Counted from the first letter of the stretch, positions 53,499-63,084 are shown. The stretch is DNA of 64,000 nucleotides from Geomonas sp. RF6 (GCF_021044625.1 NZ_CP087999.1:3121001-3185000); one strand, 5' to 3'. Translations and numbers: made by a program. Notes: a model not told the origin generated them from the sequence alone.

Positions 53499-54038
53499 CT
53501 ACCGGCTCTTCTTCTCCAGCTCCAGGTCGAGGTGCTTCAGCTCGTCGATGTTCCGTTTCAGCTGCTCGATGGTGTCCCTGAGGTCGCTGTTTTCCTTGCT
53601 GAGGGCGTCCCTTTGGGTGCGGTAGGTGCGGTTCTGGCGCCGCAGCTCGTCCCCTGAGCTGAGCTGGTCCGCCAGTGGCTGCGCCTGGGCGGTCCAGGGG
53701 CTTTGCGGGTACTCCCGCTTCAGGCGGCGCAGCAGCTGGTGCGCCCTCGTGCTCTCCCCTCCCGGGCGTACCGATAAAAGGGCCAGCCTGAAAAGCGCCT
53801 CGTCCGTCACCCCCGCCACCGGGGGGGCTTCGCATACCGCGGCAAGGAGCCCGCGGGCGTTGGCGACATCCCCCCTCCCCAGCGCCTTCACCGCCTGGGA
53901 GAGCTGCTCCGCCTGGTTCGCGCGTGAGGGGGTGCGTGGTGCAGGTGCCGGTGGCCCCACCGCGTCCGGAGGCAACGCTCCTTTCGAGGCACACCCGGCG
54001 CAGAGGGCGAAGACGATGGCTGCGGCGATTTTCTTCAT
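53499..54038 (-). CDS. Coiled-coil lipoprotein
   Basis: 179 residues from ATG 54038, which has AGGAG upstream; the ATG overlaps the stop of the GGDEF gene as ATGA. Lipobox in AIVFALCAGC (residues 8-17). The middle is Ala/Leu-rich with a TPR-like stretch (AVKALGRGDVANARGLLAAV...REYPQSPWTAQAQPLADQL), followed by a C-terminal coiled coil (RTQRDALSKENSDLRDTIEQLKRNIDELKHLDLELEKK). It resembles CpoB/YbgF-like periplasmic lipoproteins in layout. Co-transcribed with the GGDEF protein. Confidence 0.8.
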   Translation of the reverse strand: MKKIAAAIVFALCAGCASKGALPPDAVGPPAPAPRTPSRANQAEQLSQAVKALGRGDVANARGLLAAVCEAPPVAGVTDEALFRLALLSVRPGGESTRAHQLLRRLKREYPQSPWTAQAQPLADQLSSGDELRRQNRTYRTQRDALSKENSDLRDTIEQLKRNIDELKHLDLELEKKSR

Positions 54039-55372
54039 TTCTCCTGTCCGTACCACTTGATGGAGTAGCTGCTCCCCGGGCTTTCCTTCACGTAGTCCTT
54101 CAGCTCCGCGCTTACGCGCGCCAGTTCCACGGCGGAGGCGACCTGGGCGCCGCCGCAGATCACCACCGCGATGGAGATGCTCATGATGGGGAAGAAGCGC
54201 TGCACCCCGTAGCGGTCGAACCCTTCGATCCCGCCGCTTCCCTTGTCCTCCTCGCTGTAGTGCTTCACCACCTCCGCGTCGAAATCCCTGATGACCGTCT
54301 CGCATACCGGTGCCGCCAGGGTGTCGGGAACGACCATAACGAAATCGTCCCCCCCTATGTGCCCCACGAACCCTTCCGCCCCGGCGTGGCGCGCCACCGC
54401 CTGCTGGATGATGTCGCCGGAGAGCCTGATGAGCTCGCTCCCCTTGGCATAGCCGTAGCGGTCGCTGTACGCCTTGAAGTTGTCGAGATCGGCATAGCAA
54501 AAGGCAAAGCGCCTGCCGCTTTTCAGCCGCTCCTCCATGGTGCGCTCGATCGCCAGGTTCCCGGGGAGCCTCGTCAGCGGGCTCGCGTCGAGGTTTACCC
54601 GCTCAAGCGCCTTCAGCCGCGCGGCCATTACCGTGAAGTCGCTGGCGAGGTCCCCTATCTCGTCTCCCGCCACGATCTGCGGGTCGTGATCGAAGTCCCC
54701 GGCGGCGAACCGGTGGGTGGCGCGCTGCAACCTCTTGATGGAGCTGGAGATGCGGTAGATGACCACGGCGGCGACGACGAGGGCGAGGAGAAAGCCGACG
54801 AGCGAGATCAGAAGTGCCCACCTGATGGTGGAGTGCCTCTGTACGTCCGCGGTGCGCAGCTTCCCCTGCAGCGTCGCCTGGTGGCTTTTCTCCAGCGTGT
54901 CGATCGTATCGAAGAGGCGCAGCGCCAGGGCGCGCAGCTCCTTCCTGTTTCCGGAGGCCCCGGAGAAGAGCCTCTGTGCGGCGGAGCCGTAGTCGCGGTA
55001 GAGGGCGGCCAGGGGCTCGCTCTCGCTGCGCGGTGCGGTGCGGGTGACGGTGGCCAGGAGCTGCAGCGACTCCCGCTGGCGGTCGCGGAAGAGATCGATG
55101 AACTCGGGGCTCCTGAAGATGGCGTACTTCCCGGCATACCCTTCCTGGGCCAGGAGCGAGCTGCGCAACCTGGTGAGGGAGCTGATGGCGGGGAGGTCGG
55201 AGGTGGCGATCTCCCGTGCCGTGCTGTTTATGGAGATGAGGCCGCGGTAGGAGAAGGCGAGGGCGACGAGGGTGAAGATCGCCATCGCTGCGTACCCTGC
55301 AATGAGTTTCCGGGTGATGGAGAGGCGCAGGAAACTCTTTGATTTTCTTTGCGGCTCAGGATTTGTGCCCAT
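54035..55372 (-). CDS. Membrane GGDEF protein (probable diguanylate cyclase) with HAMP
   Basis: 445 residues. TM1 LIAGYAAMAIFTLVALAFSYRG (about 23-44), periplasmic helical sensor of ~135 residues, TM2 WALLISLVGFLLALVVAAVVIY (about 185-206), HAMP (RISSSIKRLQRATHRFAAGDFD...GDEIGDLASDF), and a GGDEF domain: DASPLTRLPGN, YADLDNFKAYSDRYGYAKGSELI and active-site IGGDDFV. The GGDDF variant is compatible with c-di-GMP synthesis. The RxxD inhibitory site is not evident. It is followed by the lipoprotein gene in the same operon. Confidence 0.9.
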   Translation of the reverse strand: MGTNPEPQRKSKSFLRLSITRKLIAGYAAMAIFTLVALAFSYRGLISINSTAREIATSDLPAISSLTRLRSSLLAQEGYAGKYAIFRSPEFIDLFRDRQRESLQLLATVTRTAPRSESEPLAALYRDYGSAAQRLFSGASGNRKELRALALRLFDTIDTLEKSHQATLQGKLRTADVQRHSTIRWALLISLVGFLLALVVAAVVIYRISSSIKRLQRATHRFAAGDFDHDPQIVAGDEIGDLASDFTVMAARLKALERVNLDASPLTRLPGNLAIERTMEERLKSGRRFAFCYADLDNFKAYSDRYGYAKGSELIRLSGDIIQQAVARHAGAEGFVGHIGGDDFVMVVPDTLAAPVCETVIRDFDAEVVKHYSEEDKGSGGIEGFDRYGVQRFFPIMSISIAVVICGGAQVASAVELARVSAELKDYVKESPGSSYSIKWYGQEK

Positions 55373-55419
55373 TGGGTAATCGTAGATAACGCACCGGTAA
55401 TAGTCAACGCGTGACCCTT

Positions 55420-55448
55420 TTGCGCGGAAAGCGCCTGCGAATTATACT
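55420..55448 (+). promoter_or_regulatory. Candidate sigma-70 promoter in the gap before the unknown gene at 55681
   Basis: TTGCGC (55420-55425), 17-bp spacer, TATACT (55443-55448). It lies in the 308-bp intergenic region 55373-55680; the rest of that region shows only AT-rich tracts. Confidence 0.35.
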
Positions 55449-55680
55449 ACTCCGTTCACTGAAGGCGAGTTCTTACAGAAAATAAAGTCACCGCGCGCTC
55501 GCAGGGAGACCCAATGAGTGCGCTTTTTCCCCCTTTCTCAGAAAAAGGAATTTTTTTTTGCCGTGTACAGTAAAGTTTTTCCTCCCCCTGACGATGAGAG
55601 GAGGGCATGGCTCCCGAGCCTCCGCTTTCCGCGCGGCTCGCGGCCAGCGCCATGCTACCATCGTGAAGGAGAAGAACCCC

Positions 55681-56034
55681 ATGCACCGGCACATCCTCAA
55701 GATTGGCAACGCGAGATACACCTTCAACCAGGCAGCCCTCTGTGCGTTTATCGCGGAGGCGAAGATGCGGGAGAGGGCGTCCCTTCCTCTTGCGCCCGGC
55801 GCCATCGGTAACGCCCCTCCGGCAGGCTCCGCGCTGCAGCCGGTACTGGAGGAGGCGGACCGGATCACCGCCCTCTATCGCTCCTACCGCTCCACCGGGA
55901 ACATCGAGCTCCTCATGGAGCTGAAGAGCCGTCTGGAGAAGGTCTCCGTCCTCTACGAGAGCCACGCCCTCGCCGAGGAGGTCCTCTCCATCAACGCCTG
56001 CCTGCCGTACGAACGGCGGGTGCCGTGGGTCTAG
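55681..56034 (+). CDS. Conserved-looking soluble protein of unknown function
   Basis: 117 residues from ATG 55681, with AAGGAG upstream. Starts MHRHILKIGNARYTFNQAALCAFIAEAK and ends CLPYERRVPWV. The second half is helical (RITALYRSYRSTGNIELLMELKSRLEKVSVLYESHALAEEVLS). No signal peptide or family is recognised. Probably cytoplasmic. Confidence 0.65.
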   Translation: MHRHILKIGNARYTFNQAALCAFIAEAKMRERASLPLAPGAIGNAPPAGSALQPVLEEADRITALYRSYRSTGNIELLMELKSRLEKVSVLYESHALAEEVLSINACLPYERRVPWV

Positions 56035-56320
56035 CTTTTCCCGGGCCGCGCAGCGGAAAAGGGGTGAAAATGGTTGCATGGCACAGGGGTAAGTGGTATA
56101 TCTAATCGCCGATTAACGAAAGGAATGGGGGCGAGCGCACGCGGCGCAGGCACCACTTCCGGCAGCAGACGAATACGAGGGTTTGGTCCCACAGGCTAGA
56201 CCCTTTGTTTATTTTTACCGAAAGGTTAAGGGCGCCGGCTTCACGTTTCCATCCCCCCCCGTCTCTCCGCGGCAGGGGCGCCGGCGAATCTGCCAATACT
56301 ATGACGGAAGGAGCATCTCC

Positions 56321-57307
56321 ATGAGCACAATCTTCGTTACCGGCGGGGCGGGATACATCGGGAGCCACGTCGTAAGGCAACTCTCCGAGGCGGGGCATCA
56401 GGTGGTGGTGTACGACAACCTCTCCACCGGGAGCCCGAACGCCCTGATAAACGGGGAGCGTCTCATCGTCGGGGACCTGGCGGACCGCGAGTTTCTCACC
56501 CAGTCCCTCCGGGAGAGCGGAGCGCGCTCGGTGCTCCACTTCGCCGCGGCGATCGTCGCGCCGGAGTCGGTCGTCCTTCCGCTCAAGTACTACACAAACA
56601 ACACCAGAAACACGCTGAACCTCCTGCAGGCGTGCGTCGATTGCGGCGTCGAGCGCTTCATCTTCTCCAGCACCGCCGCGGTGTACGGGATCCCCGAGGG
56701 GGGGGAGGCGTTCGAGGAGACCGCGACGGTCCCGATCAACCCCTACGGCACCTCGAAGCTCATGAGCGAGTGGATGCTGCGCGATGCGGCCTTCGCACAC
56801 GGCTTCTCCTACGTGGCGCTGCGCTACTTCAACGTCGCCGGCGCCGATCCCCTGGCACGGATGGGACAGCGCACTCCCGACGCGACCCATCTCATCAAGG
56901 TTTCGTGCCAGGCGGCGCTCGGCATGCGCCCCTCCGTCTCCATCTTCGGCACCGACTACCCGACACCGGACGGCACCGGGGTGCGCGACTACATCCACAT
57001 CGAGGACCTCGCCTCCGCGCACCTGAAGGCGCTGCGCTACCTGGAGGAGGGGAACCCCTCCACCGTCATCAACGTGGGGTACGGGCGCGGGGAGACGGTG
57101 CGCCAGGTCATCGCCGAGGTGAAGAAGGTAAGCGGCGTCGACTTCCCGGTCCTTGAGGCCGCGCGCCGACCGGGGGATCCGCCGAGCCTCATCGCCGGGG
57201 CGACGAAGATCCGCTCCCTCCTCGGATGGGAGCCGCTGCACGACGATCTGGAGCGGATCGTGGCGGATGCCTGGCGCTGGGAGAAGAATCTGAACGCGTC
57301 GCGCTGA
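56321..57307 (+). CDS. galE: UDP-glucose 4-epimerase
   Basis: 328 residues of the extended SDR family. NAD motif TGGAGYIGSHV at residues 7-17, active-site YGTSK (Tyr and Lys) with FSSTAAVYG as the Ser/Thr-bearing strand, and RYFNVAGADP, which is typical of GalE. It interconverts UDP-glucose and UDP-galactose for polysaccharide or LPS. GGAAGGAG lies before the ATG. The 286 bp upstream (56035-56320) show no gene. It is followed at 41 bp by yicC; probably a separate unit. Confidence 0.93.
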   Translation: MSTIFVTGGAGYIGSHVVRQLSEAGHQVVVYDNLSTGSPNALINGERLIVGDLADREFLTQSLRESGARSVLHFAAAIVAPESVVLPLKYYTNNTRNTLNLLQACVDCGVERFIFSSTAAVYGIPEGGEAFEETATVPINPYGTSKLMSEWMLRDAAFAHGFSYVALRYFNVAGADPLARMGQRTPDATHLIKVSCQAALGMRPSVSIFGTDYPTPDGTGVRDYIHIEDLASAHLKALRYLEEGNPSTVINVGYGRGETVRQVIAEVKKVSGVDFPVLEAARRPGDPPSLIAGATKIRSLLGWEPLHDDLERIVADAWRWEKNLNASR

Positions 57308-57348
57308 AAAGAGGCGCAAGCTTGAAATGAACGGGAGTGGGGGGGGCC

Positions 57349-58227
57349 ATGATAAAGAGCATGACAGGGTACGGCAAGGGTGAGGTCCCGTACGCGGGAG
57401 GGAAGATCGTGGTGGAGATCCGCTGCGTCAACCACCGCTACGGCGAGATCTCTGTGAAGCTTCCCCGCCAGTTGCTGCGTTTTGAAAACGACATCAAGAA
57501 GCGGGTTTCCCAGCAGCTGCAGCGCGGGAAGATCGACGTCTTCATCCAGGTCGAAGGTGCCAGCGGCGCGGGAGCCCCGACGCTGAACCTGCAGCTCGCG
57601 TTCGGCTACTACAAGGCGCTGAACAGCATCCGCGAGGCGCTCGGCATCGGTGAGCCAGTGACGCTCGCAATGATCGCCGGCCAGAAGGACGTCATCACCC
57701 TCGCCACCGACAGCGAGGCGCCCCCCGAGGAGGTGCCCCAGGAGCTCGTCGCCGCACTCGACGAGGGGCTGCAGCGGGTGGAGGAGATGCGCCTTTTCGA
57801 GGGGGAGTCCCTCCTTGCAGACTTCCTGAAGCGCCGCTCGACCCTCGAGGAGCTGATCCGCCAGGTCTCCGAGAGGGCGCCCTCCGTGGTGGGGGAGTGC
57901 ATGATCAGGCTGAAGGACCGGGTGGCATCCCTCTTGAGCGACGGTGGGCTCCCCGAGGAGCGGCTCGCCCTCGAGGTGGCTGTCCTTGCGGACAAGTGCG
58001 ACGTGACGGAGGAGCTGGTGCGCCTTGCCAGCCACCTGCGCCAGTTCGACGAGACGCTGGCCCGGCCGGAGCCTGTCGGGCGCAAGCTCGACTTCCTGTT
58101 GCAGGAGATAAACCGCGAGGTGAACACCATAGGTTCGAAGGCGAACGACGCCCAGATCGCCGCCTGCGTCGTGGAGCTGAAGGCGGAGCTGGAAAAGATC
58201 AGGGAGCAGGTGCAAAATGTCGAGTAG
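57349..58227 (+). CDS. yicC: YicC/YloC family endoribonuclease-like protein
   Basis: 292 residues. MIKSMTGYGKGE start, EIRCVNHRYGEISVKLPRQL, and C-terminal RLASHLRQFDETLARPEPVGRKLDFLLQEINREVNTIGSKANDAQIAACVVELKAELEKIREQVQNVE, all diagnostic of YicC. Members act in RNA turnover and stress survival. ATG 57349 is preferred over 57337. It heads the common yicC-gmk-rpoZ-spoT order and overlaps gmk by 11 bases. Confidence 0.93.
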   Translation: MIKSMTGYGKGEVPYAGGKIVVEIRCVNHRYGEISVKLPRQLLRFENDIKKRVSQQLQRGKIDVFIQVEGASGAGAPTLNLQLAFGYYKALNSIREALGIGEPVTLAMIAGQKDVITLATDSEAPPEEVPQELVAALDEGLQRVEEMRLFEGESLLADFLKRRSTLEELIRQVSERAPSVVGECMIRLKDRVASLLSDGGLPEERLALEVAVLADKCDVTEELVRLASHLRQFDETLARPEPVGRKLDFLLQEINREVNTIGSKANDAQIAACVVELKAELEKIREQVQNVE

Positions 58228-58861
58228 CGCGGTTCTGGAGGCCCCGGCGGAGTTCAGAAGGGAAGGGGCTCTCTTTGTGATATCAGCGCCGTCGGGGGCG
58301 GGGAAGACCACGCTTTGCAAGGAAATCATTGACATTTTCCCGAACCTGCGGCATTCTGTCAGCTACACGACCCGCACCCCCCGACCCGGGGAAGTGCACG
58401 GACGTGATTATTTTTTTGTGGGGCAGGATGAATTTTCCCGCATGGTCGCCGCCGGGGAATTCGCCGAGTGGGCCGAGGTTCACGGCAACTTTTACGGCAC
58501 CTCGCTGAAGATCCTGCAGGAGCACCGCGCGGCCGGCATAGACCTGATCCTGGACATCGACTGCCAGGGAGCGCGCACCCTGAAAGGGCGCTTCGACGGC
58601 GGTGTCTACATCTTCATTCTCCCGCCGACGATGGAAGAGCTCAGGCGCAGGCTCACCGGGCGCTCCTCCGACACGGCTGAAGTCATCGAGCGCAGGATAG
58701 AGAACGCCTCCTCCGAGATCAGCCAGGCCCGCTGGTACGATTACATCATCGTCAATGACCAGTTCCCGGTAGCGGTAGAGCAGTTGAAGAGCGTTCTGAT
58801 CGCGGAGCAGTGCAGGACATCCCGGGTGCTCCAGGGGCTCTCATCCCGTTTCAAAATCTAG
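58217..58861 (+). CDS. gmk: Guanylate kinase
   Basis: 214 residues. P-loop SAPSGAGKTTLCKEI near residue 22, SYTTRTPRPGEVHGRDYFFVG, NFYGTS, LDIDCQGARTL, IFILPPTMEELRRRLTGR and YIIVND are classic Gmk segments. Phosphorylates GMP to GDP. ATG lies inside the yicC end, with GGGAGCAGG upstream. Confidence 0.96.
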   Translation: MSSSAVLEAPAEFRREGALFVISAPSGAGKTTLCKEIIDIFPNLRHSVSYTTRTPRPGEVHGRDYFFVGQDEFSRMVAAGEFAEWAEVHGNFYGTSLKILQEHRAAGIDLILDIDCQGARTLKGRFDGGVYIFILPPTMEELRRRLTGRSSDTAEVIERRIENASSEISQARWYDYIIVNDQFPVAVEQLKSVLIAEQCRTSRVLQGLSSRFKI

Positions 58862-58888
58862 CAGGACTCAACAGAGGGAGGGTGCTAA

Positions 58889-59098
58889 ATGGCACGAGTT
58901 ACCGTAGAAGATTGTCTGGAGAAGGTGGACAACCGCTTTCTTCTTGTGATGCTCGCCTCGAAGAGGGTGAAGCAGCTCTACAAGGGAGCGAAGCCTCTCA
59001 TGGAAAACAAGGGGAACAACAAGAACGTGGTACTTTCCCTGCGCGAGATCGCACAGGGGAAGATAGGATGCGAGTTGAGCACGAAGAAGGCTCGCTAG
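58889..59098 (+). CDS. rpoZ: RNA polymerase omega subunit
   Basis: 69 residues: [30 protein letters not shown] is the conserved omega core, and LREIAQGKI the end. It helps assemble the polymerase and, in many bacteria, binds ppGpp with beta'. 27 bp after gmk. Confidence 0.96.
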   Translation: MARVTVEDCLEKVDNRFLLVMLASKRVKQLYKGAKPLMENKGNNKNVVLSLREIAQGKIGCELSTKKAR

Positions 59099-59277
59099 CA
59101 CACCGGGGGGCAGCCGCACGCCTCCCTCTTGCAGGCTCGAAGGGGCTGGCGGCTAAAGGGAAGAGCCCTTGGCCACCGGCCCCTTTCTTTTTGCTGTCCT
59201 TTTTGCCGAGATGCTGGAATCATGACAGCGGCCGATTTACCTTCCAAAGACTCACAACCAGCAGGTGCAGGGCTTAA

Positions 59278-61428
59278 ATGATACGACTGAACGACATACT
59301 GGAGAAGGTCTCCTCGTACAACCCCGCCGCAGATCTCGACATGCTGCGCAAGGCGTACGTGTACTGCGCAAAGGTGCACCAGGGGCAGACCCGTCTCTCC
59401 GGCGAGCCGTATCTCATCCATCCGATGGAGGTGGCGGGGATCCTCGCCGACCTGCGCCTCGACATGGCCGCCGTCGTCACGGGGCTTCTCCACGATACGG
59501 TGGAGGACACCCTGGCGACGCTCCCGGAGCTGGACGCCATGTTCGGCCCGGAGGTCGCGCGCCTTGTGGACGGCGTCACGAAGATCGGGAAGATCTACTT
59601 CAAGACGAAGGAGCAGAGCCAGGCGGAGAATTTCCGCAAGATGCTTCTGGCGATGGCGAACGACATCAGGGTCATCCTGGTGAAACTCGCCGACCGTCTG
59701 CACAACATGCGCACCCTGCAGTACCAGCCGGAGGCGAAGCAGCGCGCCATCGCGAAGGAGACGCTCGATATCTACGCCCCGATCGCGAACCGCCTCGGTA
59801 TCTCCTGGGTGAAGATCGAGCTCGAGGACCTCTCCTTCCGGTATCTCGAGCCGCAGCTCTACTACGATCTGGCGGCGAAGGTCGCCAAGAAGAAGCAGGA
59901 GCGCGAGACGTACGTCCACTCCGCGATCAAGATCATCAAGGACCAGCTGAACGAGCACGGGCTGAACGGCGACGTCTCCGGCCGCAGCAAGCATCTCTAC
60001 TCCATCTACAAGAAGATGCAGAGCCGCAACGTCGACATCGACGAGATCTACGACCTCATCGCCATCCGCGTGACCGTCGACGACATCCGGGAGTGCTACG
60101 AGGTGCTCGGCATCATCCACTCGACGTGGAAGCCGATCCCGGGGCGCTTCAAGGACTACATCGCCATGCCGAAGGGGAACATGTACCAGTCGCTGCACAC
60201 GACTGTCATCGGTCCCTTCGGAGAACGGATGGAGGTGCAGATCCGCACCTTCGAGATGCACCGCGTCGCGGAGTCGGGGATTGCGGCCCACTGGAAGTAC
60301 AAGGAAGGGAAGGGGTACGATGAGAAGGAGGTGAAGCGCTTCACCTGGCTGCGCCAGCTCCTCGAATGGCAACAGGAGCTCGCCGATTCCCGCGAGTTCA
60401 TGGATACCGTGAAGGTCGAGCTCTTTCCGGAGGACGTCTTCGTCTTCACCCCGAAGGGGGACGTGAAGGGGTTCCCGAAGGGGTCGACGCCGATCGACTA
60501 TGCCTACAGCGTGCACACCGACGTCGGCCACCGCTGCGTCGGGGCGAAGGTGAACGGGAAGCTCGTACCGCTGAAATACGAGCTGAAGACCGGCGACATC
60601 GTCGAGGTCATCACCTCCCCGCACCACACACCCAGCAAGGACTGGCTGAAGATCGTCAAGAGCAGCAGGGCCCGCAACAAGATAAGGGCGTGGGTAAAGA
60701 CCGAGGAGAGGATGCGCAGCATCTCCCTCGGACGCGAGATATGCGAGAAGGAATTCCGCCGCTATTCCCTCAACTTCGGGAAGCTCTCGAAGACCGGCGA
60801 GATAAAGCGGGTGGCGGGGGAGTTCGGATTCCAGGCGGAAGACGATCTCATGGCGGCGGTGGGGTACGGGAAGTATTCGAGCCACCAGATCCTCGGGAAG
60901 ATCCTCCCGCCGGAGACGCTGGAGGCGGCGCAGGAGCGGAAAGAGACCCGCATCGGGAAGGTCATCGAGAAGCTGAAGGGGAAGTCCTCCAGCGCCATCA
61001 GGATCGACGGTGTGGAGGATGTGCTGGTCCGTTTCGGAAAGTGCTGCAATCCGCTCCCCGGCGACGAGATCACCGGCTTCATCACCCGCGGCCGCGGCGT
61101 CACCGTCCATGCCGCCGACTGCCCGGTCGCCTTGGAGAGCGAGCCGGAGAGGCGCATCGAGGTCGCCTGGAACAAGGGGAAGAAGAGCGCGCTTCCGGTA
61201 AAGATCAGGGTCGACTGCTACGACGAGAAGGGGATCCTGGCGAACATCACCACCGCCATCACCAACTGCGAGGCGAACATCTCCAGTGCCTCGATCCAGA
61301 GCACGCCGGACAAGCGCGGCGAGAACTTCTTCGAGGTGGACGTCACCGATCTCGACCACCTGAAGAAGGTCGTGGCGAACATCATGAAGGTAAAAGGTGT
61401 AATAAAAGTCGAGCGCCTGCGCAGCTAG
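59278..61428 (+). CDS. spoT: Bifunctional (p)ppGpp synthetase/hydrolase
   Basis: 716 residues. HD hydrolase domain (about 20-200) with HPMEVAGIL and GLLHDTVEDT intact. Synthetase domain (about 235-350) with RSKHLYSIYKKM and the RFKDYIAMPKGN stretch, whose RxKD motif marks a bifunctional rather than a synthetase-only enzyme. TGS domain (DVFVFTPKGDVKGFPKGSTPIDYAYSVHTD, about 390-450), helical/ZFD region with CCNPLPGDEI (conserved Cys-Cys), and C-terminal ACT (RVDCYDEKGILANITTAITN). The order with rpoZ and gmk is conserved. Confidence 0.96.
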   Translation: MIRLNDILEKVSSYNPAADLDMLRKAYVYCAKVHQGQTRLSGEPYLIHPMEVAGILADLRLDMAAVVTGLLHDTVEDTLATLPELDAMFGPEVARLVDGVTKIGKIYFKTKEQSQAENFRKMLLAMANDIRVILVKLADRLHNMRTLQYQPEAKQRAIAKETLDIYAPIANRLGISWVKIELEDLSFRYLEPQLYYDLAAKVAKKKQERETYVHSAIKIIKDQLNEHGLNGDVSGRSKHLYSIYKKMQSRNVDIDEIYDLIAIRVTVDDIRECYEVLGIIHSTWKPIPGRFKDYIAMPKGNMYQSLHTTVIGPFGERMEVQIRTFEMHRVAESGIAAHWKYKEGKGYDEKEVKRFTWLRQLLEWQQELADSREFMDTVKVELFPEDVFVFTPKGDVKGFPKGSTPIDYAYSVHTDVGHRCVGAKVNGKLVPLKYELKTGDIVEVITSPHHTPSKDWLKIVKSSRARNKIRAWVKTEERMRSISLGREICEKEFRRYSLNFGKLSKTGEIKRVAGEFGFQAEDDLMAAVGYGKYSSHQILGKILPPETLEAAQERKETRIGKVIEKLKGKSSSAIRIDGVEDVLVRFGKCCNPLPGDEITGFITRGRGVTVHAADCPVALESEPERRIEVAWNKGKKSALPVKIRVDCYDEKGILANITTAITNCEANISSASIQSTPDKRGENFFEVDVTDLDHLKKVVANIMKVKGVIKVERLRS

Positions 61429-61480
61429 CCGCGGCTCTCCGGGTTGGCGAAGCTGAGCGGGAGGCGATGCCGATCGCCAG

Positions 61481-61523
61481 CGTCCCCTCCCTTTCAAGGG
61501 GAGGGACAGGGTGGGGATGGGGT
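61481..61523. repeat. Family C repeat, single arm
   Basis: CGTCCCCTCCCTTTCAAGGG...GGACAGGGTGGGGATGGGG: nearly identical to the left arm at 6439, without a partner. Confidence 0.75.
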
Positions 61524-61546
61524 TGAGCCTGGGGCGTCTGTAGTCT

Positions 61547-61644
61547 GTAGGCCGGGATAAGCCGCGAGGCGTTCCCGGCAGTCCACCACAACGCAGCCGG
61601 GCACCAGCGAATGCCGGAAACGCTAGCGCTTATTCCGGCCTACA
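61547..61644. repeat. Family B palindromic repeat, copy 2
   Basis: TGTAGGCCGGGATAAGCCG...GTTCCCGGCAGTCC and GAATGCCGGAAACGCTAGCG...TTATTCCGGCCTACA, inverted arms around a ~20-bp loop. Also at 63085-63175. Confidence 0.85.
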
Positions 61645-61721
61645 TGTGGCAGCTGTCTCCTCGTCCTCGCATACACGTGGCATGTCGGGATCTCCGCAAA
61701 CAATATGTAAGGAGGCAAACT

Positions 61722-62102
61722 ATGAAGAAGGAAATCGTAAGCACCGATCAGGCGCCGAAGGCGATCGGGCCGTATTCCCAGGGTGTAAAGGCGGGAGGAT
61801 TTCTCTTTCTTTCCGGCTCCATCGCACTCGATCCGGCAACCGGCGAGATGCGCCAGGGGATAGAGGCGGAGACCGAGCAGGTGATGAAGAATATCGGCGC
61901 CATCCTCGCGGAGAGCGGGCTCACCTTTGCGGACGTGGTGAAGACGACGATCTTTCTGACCGACATGGCCAATTTCGCGACTGTGAACGGGATTTACGGA
62001 GAATACTTCAAGGAGAACCCGCCGGCGCGCTCCACCGTCGAGGTGAAGGGATTGCCGCGCGGTGCTACCGTGGAGATCGAGGTGATCGCTGTTCTCGGCT
62101 AG
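61722..62102 (+). CDS. ridA: RidA-family reactive enamine/imine deaminase
   Basis: 126 residues. IGPYSQGVKAGGFLFLSGSIALDP, FADVVKTTIFLTDMANFATVNGIYGEYF and ARSTVEVKGLPRGATVEIEVIA carry the conserved active-site Arg (in PARSTVEV) and Tyr. It hydrolyses 2-aminoacrylate-type enamines made by pyridoxal enzymes. GGAGG seven bases before ATG 61722; the frame extends back to 61611 through repeat DNA. Confidence 0.95.
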   Translation: MKKEIVSTDQAPKAIGPYSQGVKAGGFLFLSGSIALDPATGEMRQGIEAETEQVMKNIGAILAESGLTFADVVKTTIFLTDMANFATVNGIYGEYFKENPPARSTVEVKGLPRGATVEIEVIAVLG

Positions 62103-62107
62103 GGGCA

Positions 62108-62147
62108 CGAAAAAAAGCCGCTGGCGCATGGAGCGCGAGCGGCTTTC
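62108..62147 (-). terminator. Terminator of rpmB (and possibly ridA)
   Basis: AAAGCCGCT / AGCGGCTTT stem; the minus-strand side is followed by a run of T, and the plus side only by TTTC. So it mainly serves rpmB. Confidence 0.8.
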
Positions 62148-62169
62148 GGGACCGAGCTGTGAGGAAGGC

Positions 62170-62361
62170 TTAGAGAGCCTTGGTAACGTGACCGGAGCGG
62201 ATGCAGCGGGTGCAGACCTTGATGCTCCTGACGGTACCGTTCTTCACGGCCTTGATCTTCTGCAGATTCGGACGCCAGACCTTGCTGGTTTTGTTGTTAG
62301 CGTGGCTGACGTTATTCCCGAAGCTAGGGCCTTTACCGCAGATTTCGCATATTCTGGACAT
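62170..62361 (-). CDS. rpmB: 50S ribosomal protein L28
   Basis: 63 residues: [34 protein letters not shown] and [15 protein letters not shown]. Zinc-type CxxC pairs (CEIC and CTRC) are present, i.e. the C+ form. It is alone, away from rpmG. Confidence 0.96.
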   Translation of the reverse strand: MSRICEICGKGPSFGNNVSHANNKTSKVWRPNLQKIKAVKNGTVRSIKVCTRCIRSGHVTKAL

Positions 62362-62471
62362 TTCTTCATACCCCCCGGTGTTTACTGAAGTCGCTATTTA
62401 TATCAGATGACGGGAGCGCACGCAAGGGAAAAATGCGTGGTGCCATCTCGGTTTAGTATAAGGTATTGTCT

Positions 62472-63062
62472 ATGGGTTTAATCAAGGGAATCTTCTCCCT
62501 GCTCCTTTTGTTCCTCGTATTTATCAGTGTCCTCTTCGTCGATTTCGTGTACAAGACCTACTCCGTGAGCCAGCGCGAAGTGCGCGCCGACGCCATCGTC
62601 GTTCTGGCGGGCGGCAAGGGGCGCATCGAAGAGGGTGCAAGGCTGTACCGGCAGGGGGAGGGGCGCCTCCTTTTTCTGATCGGCGTGGACCCGCTGGTGA
62701 GAAAGGTGGAGCTCTTCAAGGGGAGTAGGGCGGAAGGGGTCTTTCTCGAGAAGGTTTCCCGCAACACGCTGGAAAACGCGCTCTATGCGCGGGATCTCAT
62801 CGTAAAGCACAAGGTCAACTCGATCAAGCTCATCACCTCGCGCTACCACATGAAGCGCGCTACCCTCATTTTCCGCAACGCACTCCCGAAGGACATCGCG
62901 ATCTACGCGCATCCGCTCGACTCCACGAACCTGAAGGAGGACTGGTGGGTGCACGGCGGCAGCTTCAAGCTCCTCTTTTCCGAGTTCTACAAGTACTGCA
63001 TGTTCCGGATCTTCTTCCTCCTCGCCCCGGGCGAGCTGAGGCCGCTCCCGGTGCCGGCGTAA
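62472..63062 (+). CDS. YdcF/ElyC-like DUF218 membrane protein
   Basis: 196 residues. One N-terminal helix (GIFSLLLLFLVFISVLFVDFVY, about 6-27). DUF218 core: ADAIVVLAGGKGRIEEGARLYRQGEG, FLEKVSRNTLENALYARDLI, and LITSRYHMKRATLIFRN. Family members act in envelope polysaccharide or carrier-lipid metabolism. ATG 62472 is preferred to TTG 62466 because AAGGT is well spaced from it. Confidence 0.88.
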   Translation: MGLIKGIFSLLLLFLVFISVLFVDFVYKTYSVSQREVRADAIVVLAGGKGRIEEGARLYRQGEGRLLFLIGVDPLVRKVELFKGSRAEGVFLEKVSRNTLENALYARDLIVKHKVNSIKLITSRYHMKRATLIFRNALPKDIAIYAHPLDSTNLKEDWWVHGGSFKLLFSEFYKYCMFRIFFLLAPGELRPLPVPA

Positions 63063-63084
63063 GCCAGGAGTGGCGGATCCAATG

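Noticed and set aside
59095-61497. 800-residue minus-strand frame across spoT
   Set aside because: Antisense shadow in GC-rich DNA; spoT on the plus strand carries every expected motif.
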